From contig CBIHON010000024.1 in the NCBI GenBank assembly GCA_966211965.1, forward strand, positions 17,722-81,721: 64,000 nt of DNA, given 5' to 3'. Under the pieces are notes generated by a model. It saw only the letters and a list, made by a program, of their open reading frames with translations, did no database searches and had not been told where the DNA came from. The DNA is from CBIHON01 sp966211965 (GTDB lineage Bacteria > Pseudomonadota > Gammaproteobacteria > Burkholderiales > Burkholderiaceae_D). Positions 1 to 7,164 of the stretch are shown one piece after another; the first letter of the stretch is position 1; each line of letters begins with the position of its first letter. The position numbers were made by a program, and so were the translations under genes.

Positions 1-92
1 CCGGTCTCGCCCTGCCAGAACGATTCCAATGCAAATTTCAATTCGCGCTGCGCGCCGATGCGCGGAAAACCCAAGGTGTGGGCAAGTGCCAT
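1..92 (-). CDS. metE: MetE, cobalamin-independent methionine synthase (5' end only)
   Basis: Only the first 30 codons lie in the window; the gene runs off the left edge. The translation begins MALAHTLGFPRIGAQRELKF, which matches the conserved N-terminus of MetE (NHTLGFPRxGxxRELK in enterobacteria). MetE transfers a methyl group from 5-methyltetrahydropteroyl-triglutamate to homocysteine in the cytoplasm, the last step of methionine synthesis without vitamin B12. It is divergent from metR, the classic arrangement in which MetR with homocysteine activates metE. The assignment rests on the N-terminus and this context. Confidence 0.9.
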   Translation of the reverse strand, partial: MALAHTLGFPRIGAQRELKFALESFWQGET

Positions 93-180
93 GACTATCT
101 CCTATCGATTTCATCAGTGAAGCTTGTCATGGTGCCGCAGCCTGCACTATGATTCAAACGACAAATTTTAAGAATTAACT

Positions 181-193
181 TGAATTTCATTCA
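181..193. promoter_or_regulatory. MetR binding site
   Basis: The 13-mer TGAATTTCATTCA fits the MetR consensus TGAA-N5-TTCA exactly. It lies in the metE-metR intergenic region only 2 bases before the metR ATG, so bound MetR would block its own initiation region, while metE is read away on the other strand. Function is inferred from the consensus. Confidence 0.65.
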
Positions 194-195
194 TA

Positions 196-1116
196 ATGCA
201 ATCGATATTGGAAATACGCCACCTGAAGACCCTGGTCGCGCTGCGCGAAGCCGGCAACCTGCTGCGGGCGGCCGTCTTGCTGAACGTCACCCAATCCGCT
301 TTATCCCATCAAATCAAGCAGTTGGAAGAGCACCACGGCACGCCGCTGTTCGAACGCAAATCGGTCCCGGTGCGCTTCACCCCTGCAGGCGAGCGCCTGC
401 TGAAGCTGGCCGACAGCGTGCTGCCGCAGATCGCCGAAGGCGAGCGCGACCTCGCGCGCCTGGCCGAGGGCGCGGCCGGTCAGTTGCGCATCGCGGTCGA
501 ATGCCATACCTGTTTCGACTGGCTGATGCCGGCAATGGATACCTTCCGCAGCCGCTGGCCCGAAGTCGAACTGGATATCGTCTCGGGATTCCAGGCCGAT
601 CCGGTCGGCCTGCTGTACGGCCATCGCGCCGACATCGCGATCGTGTCCGAAATCGATGGCGATGAAACGGTCGACTATCATCCGCTGTTCCGTTTTGAGA
701 TCGTGGCCCTGGTGGCGAAGGATCATCCCTTGGCAGGCCATGCATATCTGACAGCCGAGGACTTCGCAGGCGACACGCTCATCACTTATCCGGTGCCGGA
801 CGAAATGCTCGATGTGGTGCGCCAGGTATTGAAGCCGGCCGGCGTGCAAGCTCCGCGCCGCACCACCGAACTGACCGTCGCCATGTTGCAACTGGTGGCG
901 AGCAAGCGCGGCATCGCGACGCTGCCGGTCTGGGCTGCGCAAAATTATCTGGATCGCGATTACGTGCTGGCCAAGCGCATTACGCCCGAGGGATTGACCG
1001 GACGGCTATATGCCGCCTGCCTGCGGGAATTGTCGGGGAAACCTTACCTGGCCGATTTCGTCGATACGATGCGCGAGAGCTGTTATCTGAATTTGCCAAG
1101 CGTCGAGCTGCTGTGA
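196..1116 (+). CDS. metR: MetR, LysR-type activator of methionine genes
   Basis: A 306-residue LysR-family regulator. The N-terminal winged helix-turn-helix (about residues 1-65, LNVTQSALSHQIKQLE) is followed by a substrate-binding-like effector domain. Diagnostic MetR stretches are visible: FERKSVPVRFTPAGE, then IAVECHTCFDWLMPAMDTF, which parallels IAIECHSCIQWLTPALENF of enterobacterial MetR. The co-inducer in the family is homocysteine. It is divergent from metE across about 100 bp containing a perfect MetR box. No strong Shine-Dalgarno sequence precedes the ATG. Identity as MetR rather than a generic LysR protein is well supported by sequence and context. Confidence 0.93.
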   Translation: MQSILEIRHLKTLVALREAGNLLRAAVLLNVTQSALSHQIKQLEEHHGTPLFERKSVPVRFTPAGERLLKLADSVLPQIAEGERDLARLAEGAAGQLRIAVECHTCFDWLMPAMDTFRSRWPEVELDIVSGFQADPVGLLYGHRADIAIVSEIDGDETVDYHPLFRFEIVALVAKDHPLAGHAYLTAEDFAGDTLITYPVPDEMLDVVRQVLKPAGVQAPRRTTELTVAMLQLVASKRGIATLPVWAAQNYLDRDYVLAKRITPEGLTGRLYAACLRELSGKPYLADFVDTMRESCYLNLPSVELL

Positions 1117-1221
1117 TGTTATGAGGGAGATAGGTGGCATCGAGTTTGCTTCAGTTGCATAGGCCGATGCAACGCGCCCTATAAAACGTCAGCACCCCGC
1201 CAACGTGACCGAGGAAAATAC

Positions 1222-1869
1222 ATGAATATCTACGAACTGAGCGCGGCCACTCTGCTGGCCTTTGCCACCACCAATTTTTTGCTGAATATCACGCCCGGCC
1301 CCGCTGTAATGCAGGTGATCGGCCATTCGATCAGCAACGGCTGGCAAGCTTCCCAGGCGAGCATCGGCGGCATCCTGGTTGCGAACGCAATGTATTGCGC
1401 CTTATCGGTACTGGGATTGGGCGCACTGATATTGACCGTGCCGGCCCTGTTTGAAGCCATCAAATGGTGCGGATTAAGCTACCTGGCCTGGCTTGGATTG
1501 AAGTCGCTGCGCGCGGCATTCCAGCCCGGTGCGCGCGCCGATGCACCGGCATTGATCGCGCGGCCGCTCACCCTGTTCCGCCAAAGTTTTGTGCTGCAGG
1601 GCGCGAATCCGAAATCAGTACTGTTCTTTTGCGCGCTGTTGCCGACCTTTGCCGGCGAGGCGCACGGGGCGCCGCTGCGGATCGCCGTGCTTGGAATGGT
1701 CGCGATTGCGATGGAATATCCGGTGCTGCTGGCTTATTCGCTGATGGCGTCGAAGGCTCGCGCCTGGCTCAGGGGGACGCGCGGCAAGCGTATGCTGGAT
1801 GGTTTGTCGGGAACTGCATTGCTGGCTGCGGCAGGGACTGTGGCGAGCACGACCTTGCGGCAGCGTTGA
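1222..1869 (+). CDS. LysE/RhtB family amino acid exporter
   Basis: A 215-residue membrane protein of the LysE/RhtB superfamily. The signature ITPGPAVMQVIGHSISNGW sits in the first membrane segment (about residues 20-45), with further hydrophobic segments near 45-70, 70-95, 140-170 and 190-212. Members export amino acids or related compounds using the proton gradient; the substrate cannot be read from sequence. It follows metR by 105 bp on the same strand, so export of homoserine, methionine or a precursor is possible but unproven. AGGAAAATACATG gives a plausible ribosome site. Confidence 0.85.
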   Translation: MNIYELSAATLLAFATTNFLLNITPGPAVMQVIGHSISNGWQASQASIGGILVANAMYCALSVLGLGALILTVPALFEAIKWCGLSYLAWLGLKSLRAAFQPGARADAPALIARPLTLFRQSFVLQGANPKSVLFFCALLPTFAGEAHGAPLRIAVLGMVAIAMEYPVLLAYSLMASKARAWLRGTRGKRMLDGLSGTALLAAAGTVASTTLRQR

Positions 1870-1933
1870 AAAGTTGCCGGCTGGGGCCTGCGATTTTTAG
1901 ATTTTTTATAGAGAAGTCCTTCGGCACCCCGAC

Positions 1934-2326
1934 CTATCGAACCGGCGACAACAGATTCGCGTCACGGGCGATTACCCATTTTCCCTGGTTCTTTTTGAGA
2001 ACTGTAAGCGTGTGTCCGGAACGTTCAATGGATGCAGAGCCGTCGGAGGGCGTTGCGATGACGGTCAGCTTGGTCCACATGAATGCCCAGTCGCCTGCCA
2101 CCTTGATTTCTTGAATATTGCTGATGCCGTCGATTTTCGGTGCGCTCGCGCTTGATTGAGCTTTTGCCGCCGAAGCAAACTCGGCCTTTCGCATAGGGGG
2201 CCGTCCAGGCAGCAGAAAGACGACATCGTCCGCCATCAAATTCAAGACGGCGTCAACGTCGCCTGCCCTGCTGGCCGCCATCCAGGTACTGACGAGCTGA
2301 CGTATCTGTTCTTCATCGCTTTGCAT
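1934..2326 (-). CDS. SgcJ/EcaC-like (DUF4440, NTF2-fold) protein
   Basis: A 130-residue protein with the compact NTF2/SnoaL-like pattern: an N-terminal helical segment (EEQIRQLVSTWMAASRAGD) followed by ADDVVFLLPGRPPM and a C-terminal WVIARDANLL strand. This is typical of the SgcJ/EcaC or DUF4440 group, small cone-shaped folds that bind or isomerise small molecules; the specific activity is unknown. AAGGAG stands five bases before the ATG. It converges on the upstream exporter and seems to be a single-gene unit. Confidence 0.72.
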   Translation of the reverse strand: MQSDEEQIRQLVSTWMAASRAGDVDAVLNLMADDVVFLLPGRPPMRKAEFASAAKAQSSASAPKIDGISNIQEIKVAGDWAFMWTKLTVIATPSDGSASIERSGHTLTVLKKNQGKWVIARDANLLSPVR

Positions 2327-2422
2327 GGTTACTCCTTATTGACGTCTGCAGATTTGATGACAGCACCTGGGTTGCACCCGCCCTACCACTGCATAGCAGG
2401 AATTAGTTGGGTTTGACTCTCA

Positions 2423-2656
2423 TCATTTGAATAATTGTCGCGGCAAAAAGCCTCTAATCGCAACATGAGCAAAGATATACAAGCCATACGGCACCACGGC
2501 AATTATCGTAACCAACGTTGACCACGAAGGTACACGGCCAGCAACCGCAAATGAAATTAGTGCAGCCAGAATACTGATGACACCAAGAGATGCGAGAACA
2601 GCGCAAATAACGCGCTGCCACCGTGGAACTAACCCGTTTGTTCGTGAAGTTTCCAT
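2423..2656 (-). CDS. Small two-helix membrane protein, unknown
   Basis: A 77-residue hypothetical protein starting METSRTNGLVPRWQR. Two hydrophobic segments are visible, about residues 17-37 (VICAVLASLGVISILAALIS) and 46-66 (LVTIIAVVPYGLYIFAHVAI), ending in a basic tail. The frame is open for 47 more codons upstream, but that extension is rich in Ser, Cys and Arg and lacks a membrane-protein look, so the internal ATG is preferred; neither start has a clear Shine-Dalgarno site. No family was recognised. Local base composition is more AT-rich than its neighbours. Confidence 0.4.
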   Translation of the reverse strand: METSRTNGLVPRWQRVICAVLASLGVISILAALISFAVAGRVPSWSTLVTIIAVVPYGLYIFAHVAIRGFLPRQLFK

Positions 2657-2872
2657 TTGCGCAAACCAGATTGAGGAATTGATCCAAGCCCGTAGGGCGT
2701 AAATGCAATAAGAAAATCTGCATAGTACAGTAGGCCGAGACGCAATCTCGGTAATATCCAACCCGTCATTCGACACAATCTCTGGGATTGCGTCCAAGCC
2801 AACCGAACTATGGGTTAATTTCTACAGAGAGAATCCGTTTTTTTGACGAACATTTAGCAGGGACCTCTCACC

Positions 2873-3367
2873 TCAATCCAGTTTTTTGCAAGCCACCAGC
2901 ACCCCGTCCGCGTCCGCATAAATCCAGTCGCCCGGATTGACTGCCACCCCTGCGATCACCACTCGCAAATTGCTGTCGCCCACACCTTTACGAACGCTCC
3001 TTTGCGGGTGCAAACCCAGCGCACGCACGCCGATGTTGCAGGCATTGATCTCGTCCGAATCGCGGATGCAGCCGTTGACGACGATGCCGGCCCAACCGTT
3101 TTTTTCCGCCAGCACGCCGAGGTTGCCGCCCACCAGCGCACAGCGCAAACTGCCGCCGCCGTCGACCACCAGCACCTGCCCCTTGCCCGGCGTTTCCAGG
3201 GTTGAACGCACCAGCACATTGTCCTCGAACACTTTCAGCGTGGCGGCCGGGCCGGAGAATGTCCGCTGCTTGCCGAAGGAGTGAAAGACCGGCGGCAGCA
3301 CCGCCAATGTGCCGTCGGCCAGCTTGTCTTCATTGGCATCGCATAAATCGCACGTCGCAAAGCTCAT
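2873..3367 (-). CDS. rraA: RraA family protein (HMG/CHA aldolase-like)
   Basis: A 164-residue RraA-family protein. The conserved core VVDGGGSLRCALVGGNLGVL followed by GWAGIVVNGCIRDSDEI contains the Gly-rich loop and the R-D pair that bind substrate and metal in the aldolase members. The family includes RraA, which inhibits RNase E, and 4-hydroxy-4-methyl-2-oxoglutarate aldolases; sequence alone does not decide between them, and many betaproteobacterial copies are aldolase-type. It is monocistronic, with the putative promoter in the AT-rich gap shared with the divergent M48 gene. Confidence 0.88.
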   Translation of the reverse strand: MSFATCDLCDANEDKLADGTLAVLPPVFHSFGKQRTFSGPAATLKVFEDNVLVRSTLETPGKGQVLVVDGGGSLRCALVGGNLGVLAEKNGWAGIVVNGCIRDSDEINACNIGVRALGLHPQRSVRKGVGDSNLRVVIAGVAVNPGDWIYADADGVLVACKKLD

Positions 3368-3557
3368 GTTTTTTCCTCGTTAAAAGATTCCAGTCGTACG
3401 AAATTGTATGCGAAGGAGCACCGTCCCGCCGCGGCACGACCCTCGATTTCCCCTCGCCGGTTTGCTTGAAATGCATTAAAAATCACATTGTTAATTTTCT
3501 ATGCAGTAAAATGCCAAACTTTTAACATTTTTAACAAAACGACAATGGGAGCAGGGA

Positions 3558-4772
3558 ATGAACCTGGTTTATAAAAACGAAAAAACGCTTTTTACGATAT
3601 TGCTGCTTATCTCAAGCCTGGTCTGGCTGGCCATCGTGGTCGGCACCTTTGGCGCAGCGCTGATCTATTTGCTGTTCTTCTTTATTTTCTATTGCTTCGC
3701 GCAATCCGCCTTGATCTCCTATTTAAAAGGCACAGGAGTCAAGATCTCGGAAAGCCAATTTCCGGATCTGAAGCAGCGCATCGATGCCTGCTGCGCAAAG
3801 CTGGATCTGCCCGTCGTACCCGAGGCTTACCTGCTGCACATGGGCGGCGCCTTCAACGCCTTTGCCACACGCTTTCTCGGCAAAAATTTCATCGTGCTGT
3901 ATTCCGACATCGTCGATGCATTGGAGGACAATCCGGATGCCCTGAATTTTTACATCGGCCACGAAATCGGCCACATCAAACGGCATCACTTGCGCTGGGC
4001 GCCGGTGTTGATGCCGGCATCGGTTCTGCCCTTGCTTGGCGCGGCTTATTCGCGTGCCCGCGAGTACACGTGCGACCGTCACGGATTTGCGGCTTGCGAC
4101 AATCTCAACAGTGCGCAATTCGGATTGGCGGCGCTGGCGGCAGGCGGCAAACGCTGGCGCACCATGAGCAAGAGCAACTACATTTTGCAAGCGCGCGAAA
4201 CCGGCGGCTTCTGGATGTCCTTGCATGAACTGACCAGCGATTATCCATGGCTGGTCAAACGCATGGCTGCGGTCAAGGCGCTGGCCGGCGGACACGAGAT
4301 GAAACAGCCGAAGCGCAATCCGTTGGCAGTTCTGCTGGCATTGTTCATTCCTCGCTTCGGCATGGGCGGCGGCCTCGCCGGCGTGACGATCATTGTCGCT
4401 GTGATCGGCATTCTCGCCGCGGTCGCGCTGCCGGCTTACCAGGATTACACCGCACGCGCCAAGATCGCCGAGGCGGTAGCGATCGGCCAGCAAAGCAGCA
4501 TCGCGGTGGCGGATTTCTATTACGCCAAAGGCGCGATTCCGGAAAGCCTGGAGCAAGCAGGCGCATCGTCGACACCTGCCAGCGCTTCCGTACCGCGCGC
4601 ATCGGTCGACCCGCGCAATGGCGTGGTCCGCGTGATCACATCGGCCGCGCCGTATGCGGGCAAGGCGATCGTTTTCATACCGTCCTTCGATGCGGATAAA
4701 AAAATTGTCTGGAAATGCAGCAGCGACAGCATTCCTTCCAAGGTCTTGCCTGCGGATTGCCGGGGCAATTAG
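3558..4772 (+). CDS. M48 zinc metalloprotease fused to a type IV pilin-like domain
   Basis: A 404-residue membrane protein with two unrelated halves. Residues 10-55 form two hydrophobic segments; residues 60-245 carry an M48 peptidase with the zinc motif HEIGH (H135, E136, H139) and a likely third ligand E169 in SRAREYTCD. Residues 272-404 look like a type IVa pilin: a hydrophobic helix IIVAVIGILAAVALPAYQDY, TARAKIAEAV, and a C-terminal pair C387/C401 spaced like a pilin disulfide loop. The prepilin peptidase site and the Phe1/Glu5 of true pilins are absent, so the pilin part is probably an internal transmembrane-periplasmic domain. GGGAGCAGGGAATG provides the start. Protease activity is expected from intact motifs; substrate unknown. 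Confidence 0.88.
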   Translation: MNLVYKNEKTLFTILLLISSLVWLAIVVGTFGAALIYLLFFFIFYCFAQSALISYLKGTGVKISESQFPDLKQRIDACCAKLDLPVVPEAYLLHMGGAFNAFATRFLGKNFIVLYSDIVDALEDNPDALNFYIGHEIGHIKRHHLRWAPVLMPASVLPLLGAAYSRAREYTCDRHGFAACDNLNSAQFGLAALAAGGKRWRTMSKSNYILQARETGGFWMSLHELTSDYPWLVKRMAAVKALAGGHEMKQPKRNPLAVLLALFIPRFGMGGGLAGVTIIVAVIGILAAVALPAYQDYTARAKIAEAVAIGQQSSIAVADFYYAKGAIPESLEQAGASSTPASASVPRASVDPRNGVVRVITSAAPYAGKAIVFIPSFDADKKIVWKCSSDSIPSKVLPADCRGN

Positions 4773-4873
4773 AAAATGCAGGGACGAGCACCTGCCCGTC
4801 CGCCGCCATGGCAAATACCTGCCGTCCCGCGGGTGGAATCACGGAGTGCCGCGATTCCATCTGCGCAGCACTG

Positions 4874-6112
4874 CTAGGCTGCCTGCATCACAGCAGCCTT
4901 CTTCGCTGTATTCGCGCCGACGCCGAACGCTGTCAGGATCGCCATCGTCTGGAACACGCCGATGCAGATGAATACCCAGGACGGATGATGCGCATCCATC
5001 AAGGCGCCGAACAATAAAGGCCCGGTCGCCAGTCCAATATCAAGCCCCGAATAGACCACGCCATAGACCCGGCCGGTTGCATTTTTCGGCGCCGCCGCGC
5101 GGATCATCAGATCGCGCGATGGCCCTGCGATACCCGCGCCAAAACCGATCGCGCCCATCAACACGACCGCCAGCGCCGGCGCCACGGCACCAGTTGCAAT
5201 CACCAGTGCAACCAATCCCGCCCCAGCAAACGCCAAGCCGATCGTCCGATCGTGGCGGGTCGTCCTGGATGCCAGGAAGCCGCCCAACACCATGCCTCCG
5301 GCCGAAGCCAGCATATATGCCGTATAGCCGGTGGTTGCCCAGGTCAGCGACATGCCGTACAGCTCGCGCAGGCTGGCCGTGGAAAAACTCTGGATACCGC
5401 CGAGCGCCAAGGCCGTGATGAAAAAGAAGGCAAAGCACAACCACACCGCAGGCAAGCGCATGAATTCGAGCGTTCCGCCATTGCTGGCATCTTCCTTTTT
5501 CTGCGTGCCAACGGCAGAGTGTAAGTCATCCGTGCGCAACAGATCGCGATGCGCGAACAGCAAGGTCAGTACCGCCAGCGGCAACAAGGCTGCCGCAAAC
5601 AAGGCTGTGCGCCAGCCGGACAGGCCGGCGATGGCCGTCAGGAACACCGGCGCTGCCGCCCAGCCGAGATTGCCGGAGATGCCATGCACCGAAAAAGCGT
5701 GCCCGATGCGTGCCGGCGAAACGCGCTTGTTCAGCAAGGTGTAGTCCGACGGATGGAATACGCTGTTGCCGACACCCGCCAACATCGAGCCTGCCAACAG
5801 CATCGCATAATTCTGCGCCAGCGCCAACGCCAGCGCCGATACGCCAAGGCAAGCCACGCCGAAAAACAGGACGGCGCGCGCCCCGACCCGGTCCACGACA
5901 AAACCGGCCAACGCCTGCCCTATGCCGGACACCACGAAGAACACGGTCATCAGCAAGCCCAGTTCCGCATAAGACAGGCTGAAGGCATCCTTGAGCCATG
6001 GAAACAACGGCGCCAAAATCAGGTGGAAGAAATGCGATATGCCGTGCGCGACGCCGACCAGGCCGATCACATAGGCATCCTGACGCAAAGTAGGTATTGT
6101 GGCGGTAGTCAT
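4874..6112 (-). CDS. Major facilitator superfamily transporter
   Basis: A 412-residue protein with about twelve hydrophobic segments. The first is VIGLVGVAHGISHFFHLILA, and the loop after segment 2 carries GVGNSVFHPSDYTLLNKRVS, typical of MFS carriers of the fosmidomycin-resistance/CynX-like type. The chosen ATG has AGGATTAC directly upstream; an in-frame ATG 24 codons earlier would add a poorly supported leader. It is divergent from an AraC-type gene 100 bp away, which is probably its regulator. The substrate cannot be told from sequence; drug or organic anion efflux is the usual guess. Confidence 0.82.
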   Translation of the reverse strand: MTTATIPTLRQDAYVIGLVGVAHGISHFFHLILAPLFPWLKDAFSLSYAELGLLMTVFFVVSGIGQALAGFVVDRVGARAVLFFGVACLGVSALALALAQNYAMLLAGSMLAGVGNSVFHPSDYTLLNKRVSPARIGHAFSVHGISGNLGWAAAPVFLTAIAGLSGWRTALFAAALLPLAVLTLLFAHRDLLRTDDLHSAVGTQKKEDASNGGTLEFMRLPAVWLCFAFFFITALALGGIQSFSTASLRELYGMSLTWATTGYTAYMLASAGGMVLGGFLASRTTRHDRTIGLAFAGAGLVALVIATGAVAPALAVVLMGAIGFGAGIAGPSRDLMIRAAAPKNATGRVYGVVYSGLDIGLATGPLLFGALMDAHHPSWVFICIGVFQTMAILTAFGVGANTAKKAAVMQAA

Positions 6113-6212
6113 GTAATCCTCATTGATGAATAGTGAAATCAGTGTAGGCAAAAGCGGGCAGGCTGTTTTAAGATAGAAAGACATTTTTTATCTAATTTCC
6201 GCCAAACTTGCC

Positions 6213-7004
6213 ATGGCAGTCACTCCTGTTACCCACACCCGCCCGCAATCGCAAGAACATGCTCCCACGCCGAAACGGCCGGTGCGCTTGAGTGCCCGCG
6301 ATCTGGATGCGAGCGAATTATTGGCTGCCCACAAACACACATGGGGTCACGCCCTCTACGCGTTGGAGGGGGTATTCCGGGTCACCGTCGACAACAGCAC
6401 TTGGGTCGTACCGCCGCTGCGTGCGATCTGGATCCCGCCAACCATCGTGCATGAAACGGTGATATTGGAGAAAGCGCGCATGCGTTCGGTCTTGGTCCAT
6501 GCCGACGTTGCGCTGTTTGAAGGCAAGGACTGCAAGGTCTTGAATGTGTCGCCGCTTCTGCGTGAAATGATCGTGGCGCTATCGCAGGTGGACGGCCCTT
6601 GCGCTCGCGAATCCTTGCTATCGGCGTTGCTGCTCGACGAACTGGCGCAATCCGTCACCCTGCCGATGCGCGTCGCAATGCCGGTCGATAAACGTCTGAA
6701 GGTCCTATGCGAAATGCTGATCGCCGACCCATCGTCCACGCTGACGCTGGGCGCCTGGGCGGACAAGGTAGGCGCATCTGAGCGCACCCTGGGACGCTTG
6801 TTCGAACAGGATCTGGGGATGAGTTTCGGACTGTGGCGGCAGCAGATGCGGCTGGCGCATGCGGCCCCCTTGATCGCGCGCGGATTGCCTCTGTCGCAGG
6901 TTGCCGCGGAGCTCGGTTACGCGAGCCAGTCGGCTTTTTCGGCGATGTTCAAGAAGACGTTCGGGCAATCGCCTTCGGCGTTTTTTGCGCAGAAGGCGAT
7001 ATGA
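6213..7004 (+). CDS. AraC family regulator with N-terminal cupin
   Basis: A 263-residue regulator. Residues 20-110 form a cupin-like sensor (HKHTWGHALYALEGVFRVTV, then PPLRAIWIPPTIVHE), and residues 165-260 form the two helix-turn-helix motifs of AraC proteins (LGAWADKVGASERTLGRLF and LPLSQVAAELGYASQSAFSA). It is divergent from the MFS transporter, an arrangement common for a local activator or repressor of an efflux gene. The inducer is unknown. The start codon has no strong Shine-Dalgarno sequence. Confidence 0.85.
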   Translation: MAVTPVTHTRPQSQEHAPTPKRPVRLSARDLDASELLAAHKHTWGHALYALEGVFRVTVDNSTWVVPPLRAIWIPPTIVHETVILEKARMRSVLVHADVALFEGKDCKVLNVSPLLREMIVALSQVDGPCARESLLSALLLDELAQSVTLPMRVAMPVDKRLKVLCEMLIADPSSTLTLGAWADKVGASERTLGRLFEQDLGMSFGLWRQQMRLAHAAPLIARGLPLSQVAAELGYASQSAFSAMFKKTFGQSPSAFFAQKAI

Positions 7005-7164
7005 ATGTGCAGCTTTCGCAAAAAAATGTCGCTCCGGCGCAGACTGGGCCCAGTGCCTTGCTGTTGCGTCACACCTGGAACCGCAGTTTTTTGCTTGCGA
7101 ATATAGACGCCGTCGCCGGAACGACCTCAAGATCCTATCTTGATCTTATCTTGGAAAATCCCGC

